Assembly: GCA_900547125.1 (NCBI GenBank)
Contig: URFU01000065.1
Span: 1-12,771 of the forward strand
From: an uncultured Collinsella sp.
GTDB lineage: Bacteria; Actinomycetota; Coriobacteriia; Coriobacteriales; Coriobacteriaceae
Direction of reading: 5' to 3'
DNA length: 12,771 nt
How positions within the stretch are numbered: position 1 is the stretch's first letter; every line of letters starts with the position of its first letter. The notes below the pieces were generated by a model, which worked only from the letters and a program-made list of their open reading frames with translations, was not told where the DNA came from and ran no database searches. Below are positions 1 through 5,799 of this stretch, piece after piece. The translations under genes were made by a program, and so were the position numbers.

Positions 1-419
1 CCGGTTGCGAGGCCAAAATCAAGGAGCGCTACGGCGTGGAGATGTCTGATTACGACATCATCAATCTCGCTTCCATCGTTGAGCGCGAAGGCCTCAACGC
101 CGAGCAGCGCGCGCATGTCGCCGCGGTGTTCTACAACCGTCTTGCCGGCAAGCTCGACGGTCTGCGCTACCTCAATAGCGATGCGACCATGATGTATGTC
201 ACCGGCGGCGAGGTTACCGCCGACGACCTGCAGAGCGATAGCCCGTATAACACCTATATGCACGAAGGCCTGCCGCCCACGCCCATCTGCTCTCCGTCAC
301 TCGAGGCGCTCAAGGCAACCCTTGAGCCCACCGACTCCGATGACCTGTATTTCTACATTACGCAGGACGAGGAGTATTTCTCTCAGACCTACGAAGAGCA
401 CCAACAGTCTTGGAATTAA
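1..419 (+). CDS. mltG: Endolytic transglycosylase MltG, C-terminal part (5' end outside window)
   Basis: MltG (YceG-like family) is a membrane-anchored lytic transglycosylase that cuts nascent glycan strands outside the cytoplasmic membrane and so sets glycan chain length. Only the C-terminal part is here. The frame is already open at base 3 (residues GCEAKIKERYG), so the GTG at 36 is internal. The family hallmark LASIVEREG is present; the Glu encoded at 81-83 corresponds to the catalytic Glu of E. coli MltG. Downstream come the expected blocks VAAVFYNRL, SPYNTY, GLPPTPICSPS and a final DDLYFYITQDEEYFSQTYEEH. The N-terminal membrane anchor and LysM-like part must lie upstream. The stop is TAA at 417-419, two bases before the next start, so the two genes are co-transcribed. 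The gene also opens the conserved actinobacterial string that leads to the aro genes. Family assignment is secure from the motifs. Confidence 0.93.
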   Translation, partial: GCEAKIKERYGVEMSDYDIINLASIVEREGLNAEQRAHVAAVFYNRLAGKLDGLRYLNSDATMMYVTGGEVTADDLQSDSPYNTYMHEGLPPTPICSPSLEALKATLEPTDSDDLYFYITQDEEYFSQTYEEHQQSWN

Positions 420-421
420 AC

Positions 422-919
422 ATGAGGATTTTCAGCCCCAAACGATATGTTGCCTCGGTCGACCGCATCGACCTTGATACCCTGTGGGCCGACGGCAAGC
501 GCGCCATTTTGCTCGACCGCGATAACACCCTGGTGCCGCGTGATACCGAGCAGGTTCCCGCTGCCGTCTCGGCCTGGCTCGACGCCGCTCGTGCCAAGGG
601 CTTTAAGCTGTGCATGGTGTCGAACAACTGGCATCGCGACCAGGTCATGAGCTCAGCACGCGAGCTGGGGCTCGAGGCCATCAGCCATGCCATGAAGCCT
701 GCACCGTTTGCTCTCAAGGCCGGTCTTAAGCGCTTGGGCGCCACGGCCGATGAGGCCGTGCTGATCGGTGACCAGCTGTACACGGACGTGTGGAGCGGTA
801 ACTTTGCCGGCGTCGACACGATCTTGGTAAAGCCACAGGCAACTCAGGACCTGTGGTATACGCAGATCTTCCGTATCTTTGAGCGCCGGGCCCTGCGCGA
901 CCTTCCCTGCGAGGAATAG
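422..919 (+). CDS. YqeG family HAD-IIIA phosphatase
   Basis: This 165-aa cytoplasmic protein belongs to the YqeG branch of HAD phosphatases. All four HAD motifs are visible. Motif I is LLDRDNTLV with Asp32 (nucleophile) and Asp34. Motif II is MVSNN with Ser67. Motif III is Lys92 in AMKPAP. Motif IV is LIGDQLYTDV with Asp117 and Asp122. There is no cap insertion and the length is normal for the family. The physiological substrate of YqeG proteins is not settled; relatives act on phosphoglycerol-type or nucleotide-type phosphates, so only a generic phosphatase role is claimed. I chose ATG 422 over an upstream in-frame TTG at 410, because GGAA at 412-415 is well placed for 422 and the TTG would overlap mltG. 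Its position between mltG and aroK suggests co-transcription; in Bacillus, yqeG sits near aroE. Confidence 0.88.
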   Translation: MRIFSPKRYVASVDRIDLDTLWADGKRAILLDRDNTLVPRDTEQVPAAVSAWLDAARAKGFKLCMVSNNWHRDQVMSSARELGLEAISHAMKPAPFALKAGLKRLGATADEAVLIGDQLYTDVWSGNFAGVDTILVKPQATQDLWYTQIFRIFERRALRDLPCEE

Positions 920-927
920 GTTTCGTC

Positions 928-1461
928 ATGTCCCAGCACACCAAGCACGGCTGCGACCATATCTTCTTTATCGGGTTTTTGGGTGCGGGCAAATCGACGC
1001 TTGCACGCAACGTGGGCACGATGTTCAAGCGTCGGTTTATTGATACCGACCGCCTTGTCGTGCGCCGTTGCGGCAAATCGGTAACCGAGATTTTTGAAAC
1101 CGAGGGCGAGGAGCGCTTTCGCGAGCTCGAAACCTCGGCGCTCCGTTCGCTCCAAAGCGAGCGCAGCTTGCTGGTTTCGTGCGGTGGCGGCATTGTCGAG
1201 ACGCCGGTCAATATCGAGCTCATGCACCAGATGGGTACCTGTGTGTACCTCGAGGGCGATTTTGAGGATTCGATGCGCCAGATCCGCCGCTCCGACACGC
1301 GTCCCGATTTCCGCTCGCCCGAGCACGCGGCGCTGCTCTTTGAGCATCGCCGTCCGTTGTATCGTCAAGCTGCCGATCTTACCCTTGATATTCGTAACAA
1401 GTCCTTCGAGGACGTTTCCTACCTTTGTGCCGAGATGCTTTTGGAGCGTGGACTGCTATGA
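928..1461 (+). CDS. aroK: Shikimate kinase
   Basis: AroK phosphorylates shikimate to shikimate 3-phosphate with ATP in the cytoplasm, step five of aromatic amino-acid synthesis. The 177-aa protein keeps the whole active-site set. The Walker A P-loop is GFLGAGKST (16-24). The shikimate-binding DTD is at 39-41. Arg65 lies in IFETEGEERFRELE. The CGGG glycine run is at 85-88. The lid Arg is in DTRPDF (usual motif RPLL). Arg142 lies in HRRPLY. Nothing is missing, so it should be active on shikimate or something very similar. The start ATG has GAGGAA upstream at 910-915 inside the end of the YqeG gene. The stop TGA overlaps the next ATG (ATGA at 1458-1461), implying translational coupling to the AroB-family gene. 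An intact kinase beside a degenerate AroB is odd; see findings. Confidence 0.93.
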   Translation: MSQHTKHGCDHIFFIGFLGAGKSTLARNVGTMFKRRFIDTDRLVVRRCGKSVTEIFETEGEERFRELETSALRSLQSERSLLVSCGGGIVETPVNIELMHQMGTCVYLEGDFEDSMRQIRRSDTRPDFRSPEHAALLFEHRRPLYRQAADLTLDIRNKSFEDVSYLCAEMLLERGLL

Positions 1462-2567
1462 TTCGCCGTCAACTTATCAATTTCCAAAACCGCAGTGTCG
1501 ATGTCCGCGTCGGATTGGGCGCGTTCGAGGAGCTGTCGCGCATGTTTGCCTCGGCTGTGGGCAAACCCAAGCGCGCGATGGTGGTTTGGAACAGCGCCAC
1601 ATCCGAGCGTTTTGGCGAGGTTGTCGAGCATGCGCTGGTCGACGCCGGTTTTGCCGTGTCGCCGCTTGTCCTCGAGGTTTCGCCTGCCGGTGCTACGCTG
1701 GCCGATGCCGATACCGTTTTTGGCGCCCTGTCGGCTAACGGCATTACCTGCGACGATCTCGTTGTCGCTGTCGGCGACACGGTGACCTGCTCGGTCGTTT
1801 GCTGGTGTGCCAATCAGTGGTGCGGTCGCACCGAGTGCGCCTTGCTGCCGACGACGTTCGACGCCATGCTCACGGTCGCGACGACCATGAAGCCACTCGT
1901 CGCCTCGTCGGCGAATGCGCTTCCCGCTATCGCGTTCCGTCCCGAGCCGGGCTTGGTCGTGTGTGACCTCGACCTTGTTCGCGAAGCGGACCCCGAAGAC
2001 CTCAAGCTCGGTTATGCGGTACTTGTTGGCACCATGCTTTCGAGCAGCAAGTCCCGTTGGAATCAGTTTACCGAGACCGTCCCCGAGATTCTCGCTGGCG
2101 AGGAAGTCGCGCTCGTCAATGCCGTTCAGTGGTCTCAGACTGCCCGCAAGGACGTACTGATGGCCACGAACCCGAGCGCCCGCCATGCGCTCGATTTTGG
2201 CAAGACGGGTGAGCGTACCCTGCGCGCCTGCTTGGTCGATGCCGCTTCGCAGGTCCCTGCCTACCAGCTGTTGTCCGAAGGTATGCGCTTTGAGGCGCGC
2301 CTAGCACATGATGCCTGCGACTTCGATATCGATTACGTCTTTGAGGTCGATGACTGCCTGGAGGACTTTGGTATCGAGGAGTTTGCCTTCGATCTGGAGC
2401 CCGCCGCATATATCGCGGAGTTCCGCAGGCAGCAGTTTGTCCGCTCGAACCGCAGTATGTTGCCGCTGCCCGCGGCACTTGGCGCCATTCGTCTAACGAG
2501 CGTTGAGGACGAGGTTCTTGAGCGCCATGCTCACGCCTACTTGGCTTCTCGCAAAGAACTTCTCTAA
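1458..2567 (+). CDS. aroB: Divergent 3-dehydroquinate synthase (AroB) family protein, probably catalytically inactive
   Basis: Position after aroK, length (369 aa against about 350-370) and the overall fold pattern place this in the AroB family, which normally turns DAHP into 3-dehydroquinate using NAD and a divalent metal. Recognisable remnants are DDLVVAVGDTV (99-109, where AroB has a GGGxxGD loop), LPTTFDAM (129-136, AroB PTTLLA), VCDLDLV (168-174) and ARHALDFG (241-248). Key residues look lost. No VGGKTG block follows PTT. The region of the AExxKxG metal/Lys motif reads YAVLVGT (186-192). NFGHTxGHA becomes DFGKTGERT (246-254). HGEAVAIG becomes QLLSEGMRF (270-278). The metal-binding Glu and His residues therefore appear absent. 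The frame is uninterrupted, so this is not an obvious pseudogene. The start ATG 1458 overlaps the aroK stop; an upstream GTG at 1425 would overlap much more. Family call fairly sure; activity doubtful. Confidence 0.68.
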   Translation: MIRRQLINFQNRSVDVRVGLGAFEELSRMFASAVGKPKRAMVVWNSATSERFGEVVEHALVDAGFAVSPLVLEVSPAGATLADADTVFGALSANGITCDDLVVAVGDTVTCSVVCWCANQWCGRTECALLPTTFDAMLTVATTMKPLVASSANALPAIAFRPEPGLVVCDLDLVREADPEDLKLGYAVLVGTMLSSSKSRWNQFTETVPEILAGEEVALVNAVQWSQTARKDVLMATNPSARHALDFGKTGERTLRACLVDAASQVPAYQLLSEGMRFEARLAHDACDFDIDYVFEVDDCLEDFGIEEFAFDLEPAAYIAEFRRQQFVRSNRSMLPLPAALGAIRLTSVEDEVLERHAHAYLASRKELL

Positions 2568-2573
2568 GTTTTA

Positions 2574-2602
2574 TTGACATCCATCGTCTTTCGTATCATG
2601 TT
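2574..2602 (+). promoter_or_regulatory. Candidate sigma-70 type promoter for pepQ
   Basis: A perfect -35 hexamer TTGACA lies at 2574-2579, just after the aroB stop. The best -10 is ambiguous. TATCAT at 2594-2599 has the better sequence but only a 14-bp spacer. CATGTT at 2597-2602 has the ideal 17-bp spacer but a weak sequence. Either would give a leader of roughly 90 bases before the pepQ ATG at 2701. Confidence 0.5.
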
Positions 2603-2626
2603 GAGGTGCGGGTTTTCAATTGGTTG

Positions 2627-2676
2627 CGGATCGCGTGCGAATCCGTCTTTCGATCGGGACCCGTCCCGCTTTTATT
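2627..2676 (+). promoter_or_regulatory. Structured leader of pepQ: two hairpins, the second terminator-like
   Basis: The first hairpin pairs CGGAT (2627-2631) with ATCCG (2641-2645). The second pairs CGGGA (2655-2659) with TCCCG (2664-2668) around CCCG and is followed by CTTTTATT. GCGGG at 2608-2612 could instead pair with CCCGC at 2665-2669, which would compete with the second hairpin. This may be the weak terminator of the mltG-aroB unit, or an attenuator-like leader of pepQ. The stem is short, so either role is tentative. Confidence 0.35.
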
Positions 2677-2700
2677 GAGGACATCAAGAAAGGAATCTGC

Positions 2701-3831
2701 ATGTCTGAGTTTGCTGCCGGTCCTGCCGGTCGTATTGAGCGTGTCCGTGCCCTGATGGCCGAGCGCGGCTACGACGCCATCGTCGTGCGCGACGAGGCCA
2801 ATCTCCGTTGGCTCACGGGCGTGAAGGGCGTCTTCGACTACACCTTCGAGTTCCCTCACGCCGCGTTTATTACGGCCGATCAGTGCCTGTTCCACACCGA
2901 CTCGCGCTATCTCAACAGTTTTGAGGAGAACACGCCCGCCGGCAGCCCCTGGGTCTACGACATGGACGAGGGCACCATCCCCGGCTGGGTCGCCGGCAAG
3001 ATTGCGGCCAACAAATGCCGCGTCTGCGCCGTCGAGGATGACATGCAGATTAACTTCTACCAGGGTATTCAGCGTGGTCTGGAGGATCGTTCCGTCGCCT
3101 GCATGCTGCCGCTGATGCATGCCGACATTCGCAAGATGCGCGCCATTAAGGACGCTGAGGAGATCGAGCTCATGCGCCATGCGCAGTCGATCACCGACGC
3201 CGCCTTCCAGCACATGCTCGGCTTTATTAAGCCTGGTATGACCGAGAAGCAGGTTCGCAACGAGCTCGAGAACTTTATGTTCGCCAACGGCGCCGATAGC
3301 CTTGCCTTCGGCTCCATCGTGGCGAGCGGTCCCAACACCGCCAACCCGCATGCCGTGCCGAGCGACCGCGTGATCGAGAAGGGCGATTTCGTTCTTATGG
3401 ATTACGGCGCGGGCTACTGTGATTACCGCTCCGACATGACACGCACCGTCGTGATGGGCGAGCCCACGCAGGAGCAAGTCGACCTGTACGCACTCGTGCG
3501 CCGCACGCACGAGGAATGCGTCGCCGCCATCCATCCGGGCGTCGAGGGCAACGACATTTTCAAGCTTTCCAAGAAGATCATCGGCGATGCCGGCTATGGC
3601 GATTACTACAACCATGGTCTGGGCCACGGCGTGGGCATCGACATCCACGAGCTGCCTAACTTCAACCGCAGTAAGAATATCATCGAGGTCGGCTCGGTTA
3701 TCACCATGGAGCCCGGCGTCTACCTGCCCGGCGTGGGCGGCGTGCGCCTGGAGGACTACGGCGTGGTCACCGAGAACGGCTACGAGCCCTTCACTAAGAC
3801 CCCGCATGACCTGCACGTTATCGATTGCTAG
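2701..3831 (+). CDS. pepQ: M24 family Xaa-Pro peptidase (PepQ/PepP type)
   Basis: This cytoplasmic dinuclear-metal peptidase removes or splits residues next to proline, probably an Xaa-Pro dipeptidase or aminopeptidase; the sequence does not decide which. The 376-aa protein has a creatinase-like N-terminal domain (about 1-140) and a pita-bread catalytic domain (about 148-376). All five metal ligands are visible: Asp234 in MDYGAG, Asp245 in YRSDMTRT, His309 in GLGHGVG, Glu337 in TMEPGVYLP and Glu351 in VRLEDYG. His306 and His316 (IDIHELP) match other conserved histidines. ATG 2701 has GAAAGGA at 2688-2694 in front. An in-frame TTG at 2620 has no such site and would run through the leader hairpins. 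The gene has its own promoter and terminator. A pepQ homologue just upstream of efp is usual in Actinobacteria (Rv2535c-Rv2534c) and in Bacillus (yqhT-efp). Confidence 0.92.
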   Translation: MSEFAAGPAGRIERVRALMAERGYDAIVVRDEANLRWLTGVKGVFDYTFEFPHAAFITADQCLFHTDSRYLNSFEENTPAGSPWVYDMDEGTIPGWVAGKIAANKCRVCAVEDDMQINFYQGIQRGLEDRSVACMLPLMHADIRKMRAIKDAEEIELMRHAQSITDAAFQHMLGFIKPGMTEKQVRNELENFMFANGADSLAFGSIVASGPNTANPHAVPSDRVIEKGDFVLMDYGAGYCDYRSDMTRTVVMGEPTQEQVDLYALVRRTHEECVAAIHPGVEGNDIFKLSKKIIGDAGYGDYYNHGLGHGVGIDIHELPNFNRSKNIIEVGSVITMEPGVYLPGVGGVRLEDYGVVTENGYEPFTKTPHDLHVIDC

Positions 3832-3848
3832 TCTACTTCGGTAGATAG
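3828..3848 (+). terminator. UUCG-capped hairpin directly after the pepQ stop
   Basis: TCTAC (3832-3836) pairs with GTAGA (3841-3845) across a TTCG tetraloop. CTA (3828-3830) can extend the stem with TAG (3846-3848), leaving G3831 bulged. UUCG loops make very stable RNA hairpins. There is no T-run directly behind it, so it more likely stabilises the mRNA end or assists the real terminator just downstream. Confidence 0.5.
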
Positions 3849-3854
3849 TTTGGG

Positions 3855-3898
3855 GCGGGGCGTTCGGATCGATTCGGACGTCCCGCGTTCTCTTTTTA
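3855..3898 (+). terminator. Intrinsic terminator of pepQ
   Basis: GCGGGGCGT (3855-3863) pairs with ACGTCCCGC (3878-3886), with one G-U pair, and is followed by GTTCTCTTTTTAT. GC-rich stem plus T-tract is the standard intrinsic terminator form, and it separates pepQ from the efp promoter. Confidence 0.85.
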
Positions 3899-3928
3899 TG
3901 CGCTCGCCGCAGGCGCCGTCTGCAAGTG

Positions 3929-3934
3929 TATAAT
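3929..3934 (+). promoter_or_regulatory. Candidate -10 element for the efp-recN operon
   Basis: A perfect TATAAT sits 57 bases before the efp start, preceded directly by GTG. No convincing TTGACA lies 16-18 bp upstream (that stretch is GC-rich), so the -35 is weak or the promoter is helped by an activator. As the first candidate after the pepQ terminator, it may drive all seven genes to recN. Confidence 0.55.
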
Positions 3935-3991
3935 TTCTGTCGTATGTAATTTGGACGCCTGTGCGTTCTGCCCATAAGAAGAAAGGTCGCT

Positions 3992-4555
3992 ATGCCTACC
4001 ATTTCTACCGCCGACTTCAAGAACGGCCTCGGTCTCCGCATTAAGGACAAGGTCTACACCATCGTCGAGTTCCAGCACGTCAAGCCTGGCAAGGGCGGCG
4101 CATTTGTGCGCTACAAGACCCGCGACATCAAGAGCGGCCGCGTCGTCGAGAACACCTGCAACGCCGGCACCAAGTTCGAGAGCGTCATGCTCACCACCCG
4201 TGAGTTCCAGTACCTCTACAACGACGGCGCCGACTACATCTTTATGGACAACGAGTCTTACGAGCAGGTTCCCGTTCCCGAGGACATGGTGGGCGAGAAC
4301 GCCAAGTGGCTGCGCGAGAACGACACCTGCCAGTTGCTCTTCGCCGACGACGAGCTCATGGGCGTGACCCCGCCGATGTTCAACGCGACCACCATCGTCC
4401 AGACCGACCCGGGCTTCAAGGGCGACACCGTCCAGGGTTCCACCAAGCCGGCCACCATCGACACCGGCGCTGTCATCCAGGTCCCCATGTACCTCAACGA
4501 GGGCGAGGTCATCAAGGTTGACACCCGCGACGGCAAGTTCGTCTCCCGCGTCTAG
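3992..4555 (+). CDS. efp: Elongation factor P
   Basis: EF-P enters the ribosomal E site and restores peptide-bond formation at polyproline stretches. The 187-aa protein has the normal three-domain length. The domain I loop reads VKPGKGGAFVRYK, with Lys34 at the tip where other EF-Ps carry a beta-lysyl or 5-aminopentanol modification. The C-terminal domain ends with the typical VDTRDGKFVSRV. No modification enzyme (epmA, epmB or earP) is in the window, so Lys34 may stay bare or be modified by a distant gene. The start ATG 3992 has AAGAAAGG at 3979-3986. It is the first gene after the TATAAT at 3929 and lies 24 bp before the next gene. pepQ-efp-nusB order is conserved in Actinobacteria. Confidence 0.96.
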   Translation: MPTISTADFKNGLGLRIKDKVYTIVEFQHVKPGKGGAFVRYKTRDIKSGRVVENTCNAGTKFESVMLTTREFQYLYNDGADYIFMDNESYEQVPVPEDMVGENAKWLRENDTCQLLFADDELMGVTPPMFNATTIVQTDPGFKGDTVQGSTKPATIDTGAVIQVPMYLNEGEVIKVDTRDGKFVSRV

Positions 4556-4569
4556 CAACCAACTCTTCT

Positions 4570-4575
4570 AGGAGG
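4570..4575 (+). promoter_or_regulatory. Strong ribosome binding site (AGGAGG)
   Basis: A perfect AGGAGG lies four bases before ATG 4580. It fixes the start of the Asp23/Gls24 gene and predicts efficient translation, stronger than for most other genes in this operon. Confidence 0.8.
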
Positions 4576-4579
4576 ACTC

Positions 4580-4942
4580 ATGCCCCAGGAAATCAAGATT
4601 GACGGCATCGGCATTTCGCCCGATGTTCTGACCGCCATCGTCTCGCGCGCCGTCACGGATGTCGAGGGCATCGCCTCCGTGGGCGTCAAGGACCTTGCCA
4701 CCAACCTTGTCTCCATGATGTTTTCGTCCAAGGCCCCGGCTTCCGAGCCGGCGGTCGAGACCGAGGTCATCGGCGACAAGCTCGCGCTCACCGTGCGCGT
4801 CGTGGTGTTCTTTGGCTATCCGTTCAAGAAACTCGCCGAGGCCGTTCGCGCCGCCGTGGTCGCCGCCATCGACGCCCAGGTGGGCGTCGAAGTCGAGCGC
4901 GTTGACGTTTGCATCGACGGCCTCGTTTTCCCCAAGGAGTAA
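4580..4942 (+). CDS. Asp23/Gls24 family envelope stress response protein (YqhY-like)
   Basis: This small 120-aa protein has the Asp23/Gls24 (DUF322) pattern. An N-terminal GIGISPDVLTAIVSRAVTDVEGIASV (written here only as positions 10-35: strand, helix, then the conserved VEGI) is followed by a variable linker rich in Ala/Ser/Glu (48-62). Then comes VVVFFGYPFKKLAEAV, matching the family's conserved helix, and a closing VERVDVCIDGLVF. There is no signal peptide or membrane segment, so it is cytosolic or membrane-associated through partners. Family members are linked to envelope stress and, for YqhY in Bacillus, to control of acetyl-CoA carboxylase. Its place between efp and nusB resembles Firmicutes, where yqhY directly precedes nusB. 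The exact job here is unknown. Confidence 0.85.
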   Translation: MPQEIKIDGIGISPDVLTAIVSRAVTDVEGIASVGVKDLATNLVSMMFSSKAPASEPAVETEVIGDKLALTVRVVVFFGYPFKKLAEAVRAAVVAAIDAQVGVEVERVDVCIDGLVFPKE

Positions 4943-4948
4943 CCTTTG
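4934..4948 (+). promoter_or_regulatory. Ribosome binding site that sets a TTG start for nusB
   Basis: AAGGAG at 4934-4939, inside the end of the Asp23/Gls24 gene, stands six bases before TTG 4946-4948. No ATG or GTG follows near enough to keep the conserved NusB N-terminus (GRTLARSQALQLLFQAE), so TTG is the likely start and may limit NusB output. Confidence 0.7.
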
Positions 4949-5530
4949 AGCCTTAAGGTTTATCGCGGGCGTACGCTTGCCCGCAGTCAGGCGCTGCAGC
5001 TGCTGTTTCAGGCCGAGGCCACGGACAGCCCGCTCGAGCGCGTCCTCGAGGGCGATTTCCTGATCTCGAAGGGTCCCCTTGACCCCTACGCGCTGGAGCT
5101 GTGCCGCGGTGCCTACGAGCACATCGACCGCATCGACTGCGCCCTGCGCTCCGTCGCCAAGAACTGGGATCTTATGCGTATGCCCGGTGCCGACCGCAAT
5201 CTGCTGCGTATCGCCGTCTATGAGATGCGCTTCCTTACCGACGAGGAGGTCTCGGACGCCATCGTGATCAACGAGGCAGTCGAGCTTGCCAAGGCCTATG
5301 GCACCGACCAGTCCGCGTCGTTTGTCAACGGCGTGCTGGGCAAGATCGCTCGTAGCGAGGAGCTGCCGGGCGAGGACCTGTATCAGGAGCTGCTGGCCGA
5401 GGACCGTGCCCGCGAGGAGGCCCAGGCTGCCGAGGCTGCCGCCAAGGTTGCCGCCGCTCAGGCTGCGGCCGGCGTTCTCGACGAGGATGCCGAGGTCGCC
5501 GAGGCCGAGACCGGTACCGTCGAGGAGTAG
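4946..5530 (+). CDS. nusB: Transcription antitermination factor NusB with an Ala/Glu-rich C-terminal tail
   Basis: NusB binds boxA RNA together with NusE (ribosomal protein S10) and keeps RNA polymerase elongating through rRNA operons. The all-helical NusB domain fills about residues 7-137: RGRTLARSQALQLLFQAE, then NWDLMRMPGADRNLLRIA (73-90), VYEMRF, VINEAVELAKAYG (107-119) and SASFVNGVLGKIA (123-135). All are close to the family consensus. The protein is 194 aa, about 50 longer than usual. Residues from about 144 form an acidic and alanine-rich tail (AEDRAREEAQAAEAAAKVAA and on) that ends in acidic residues; it is low-complexity and probably flexible or helical. The gene begins with TTG three bases after the previous stop and ends two bases before xseB. 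Confidence 0.92.
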   Translation: MSLKVYRGRTLARSQALQLLFQAEATDSPLERVLEGDFLISKGPLDPYALELCRGAYEHIDRIDCALRSVAKNWDLMRMPGADRNLLRIAVYEMRFLTDEEVSDAIVINEAVELAKAYGTDQSASFVNGVLGKIARSEELPGEDLYQELLAEDRAREEAQAAEAAAKVAAAQAAAGVLDEDAEVAEAETGTVEE

Positions 5531-5532
5531 CC

Positions 5533-5799
5533 ATGCCAGAGGGTTCCGTCCGCAACTTCGACGAGATCTCGGACCGCTTGGACCAGATTATCGCGACCGT
5601 TCGCTCCAAGGATACGTCCCTGGAGCGTTCGCTCGATTTGTTTGACGAGGCGATCGAGCTGGGCTCCCGTGCGGTTGATATGGTCGATAAGTTTGAGTTG
5701 ACGCCTCGCGAGGCCGATAAGCTCGAGCAGGAATACGATGAGGATGCGGCAAACGAATCCCAGGATAGCCAGGCCGCGTCTCCGGATACGAATGGTTGA
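5533..5799 (+). CDS. xseB: Exodeoxyribonuclease VII small subunit
   Basis: XseB binds the large subunit XseA to make exonuclease VII, which degrades single-stranded DNA in both directions. This 88-aa protein has the XseB_N pattern: NFDEISDRLDQIIATVRSKD, then TSLERSLDLFDEAIELGSRA, a two-helix hairpin with the conserved SLE and L.LFdeai segments. The tail from about residue 55 is acidic. GAGGAG at 5522-5527 precedes ATG 5533 by five bases. The stop TGA overlaps the tlyA ATG. No xseA is in the window, although the subunits are often neighbours. The nusB-xseB-tlyA order is common among Gram-positives (in Bacillus xseA-xseB lie between nusB and tlyA). Confidence 0.85.
   Translation: MPEGSVRNFDEISDRLDQIIATVRSKDTSLERSLDLFDEAIELGSRAVDMVDKFELTPREADKLEQEYDEDAANESQDSQAASPDTNG

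Noticed and set aside
2620..2700. TTG start extending pepQ by 27 residues
   Set aside because: It lacks a ribosome site and would translate the leader hairpins. ATG 2701 has a good site and fits the M24 N-terminus.
3929..3950. Second -10-like stretch (TATGTA) just after TATAAT in the efp leader
   Set aside because: It is weaker than the TATAAT at 3929 and has no -35 partner.
2596..4050. 484-codon open frame on the - strand across pepQ and the efp start
   Set aside because: It is antisense to two clear genes, a terminator and a promoter. The translation is repetitive (Val/Asp/Gly/His) with no recognisable family.
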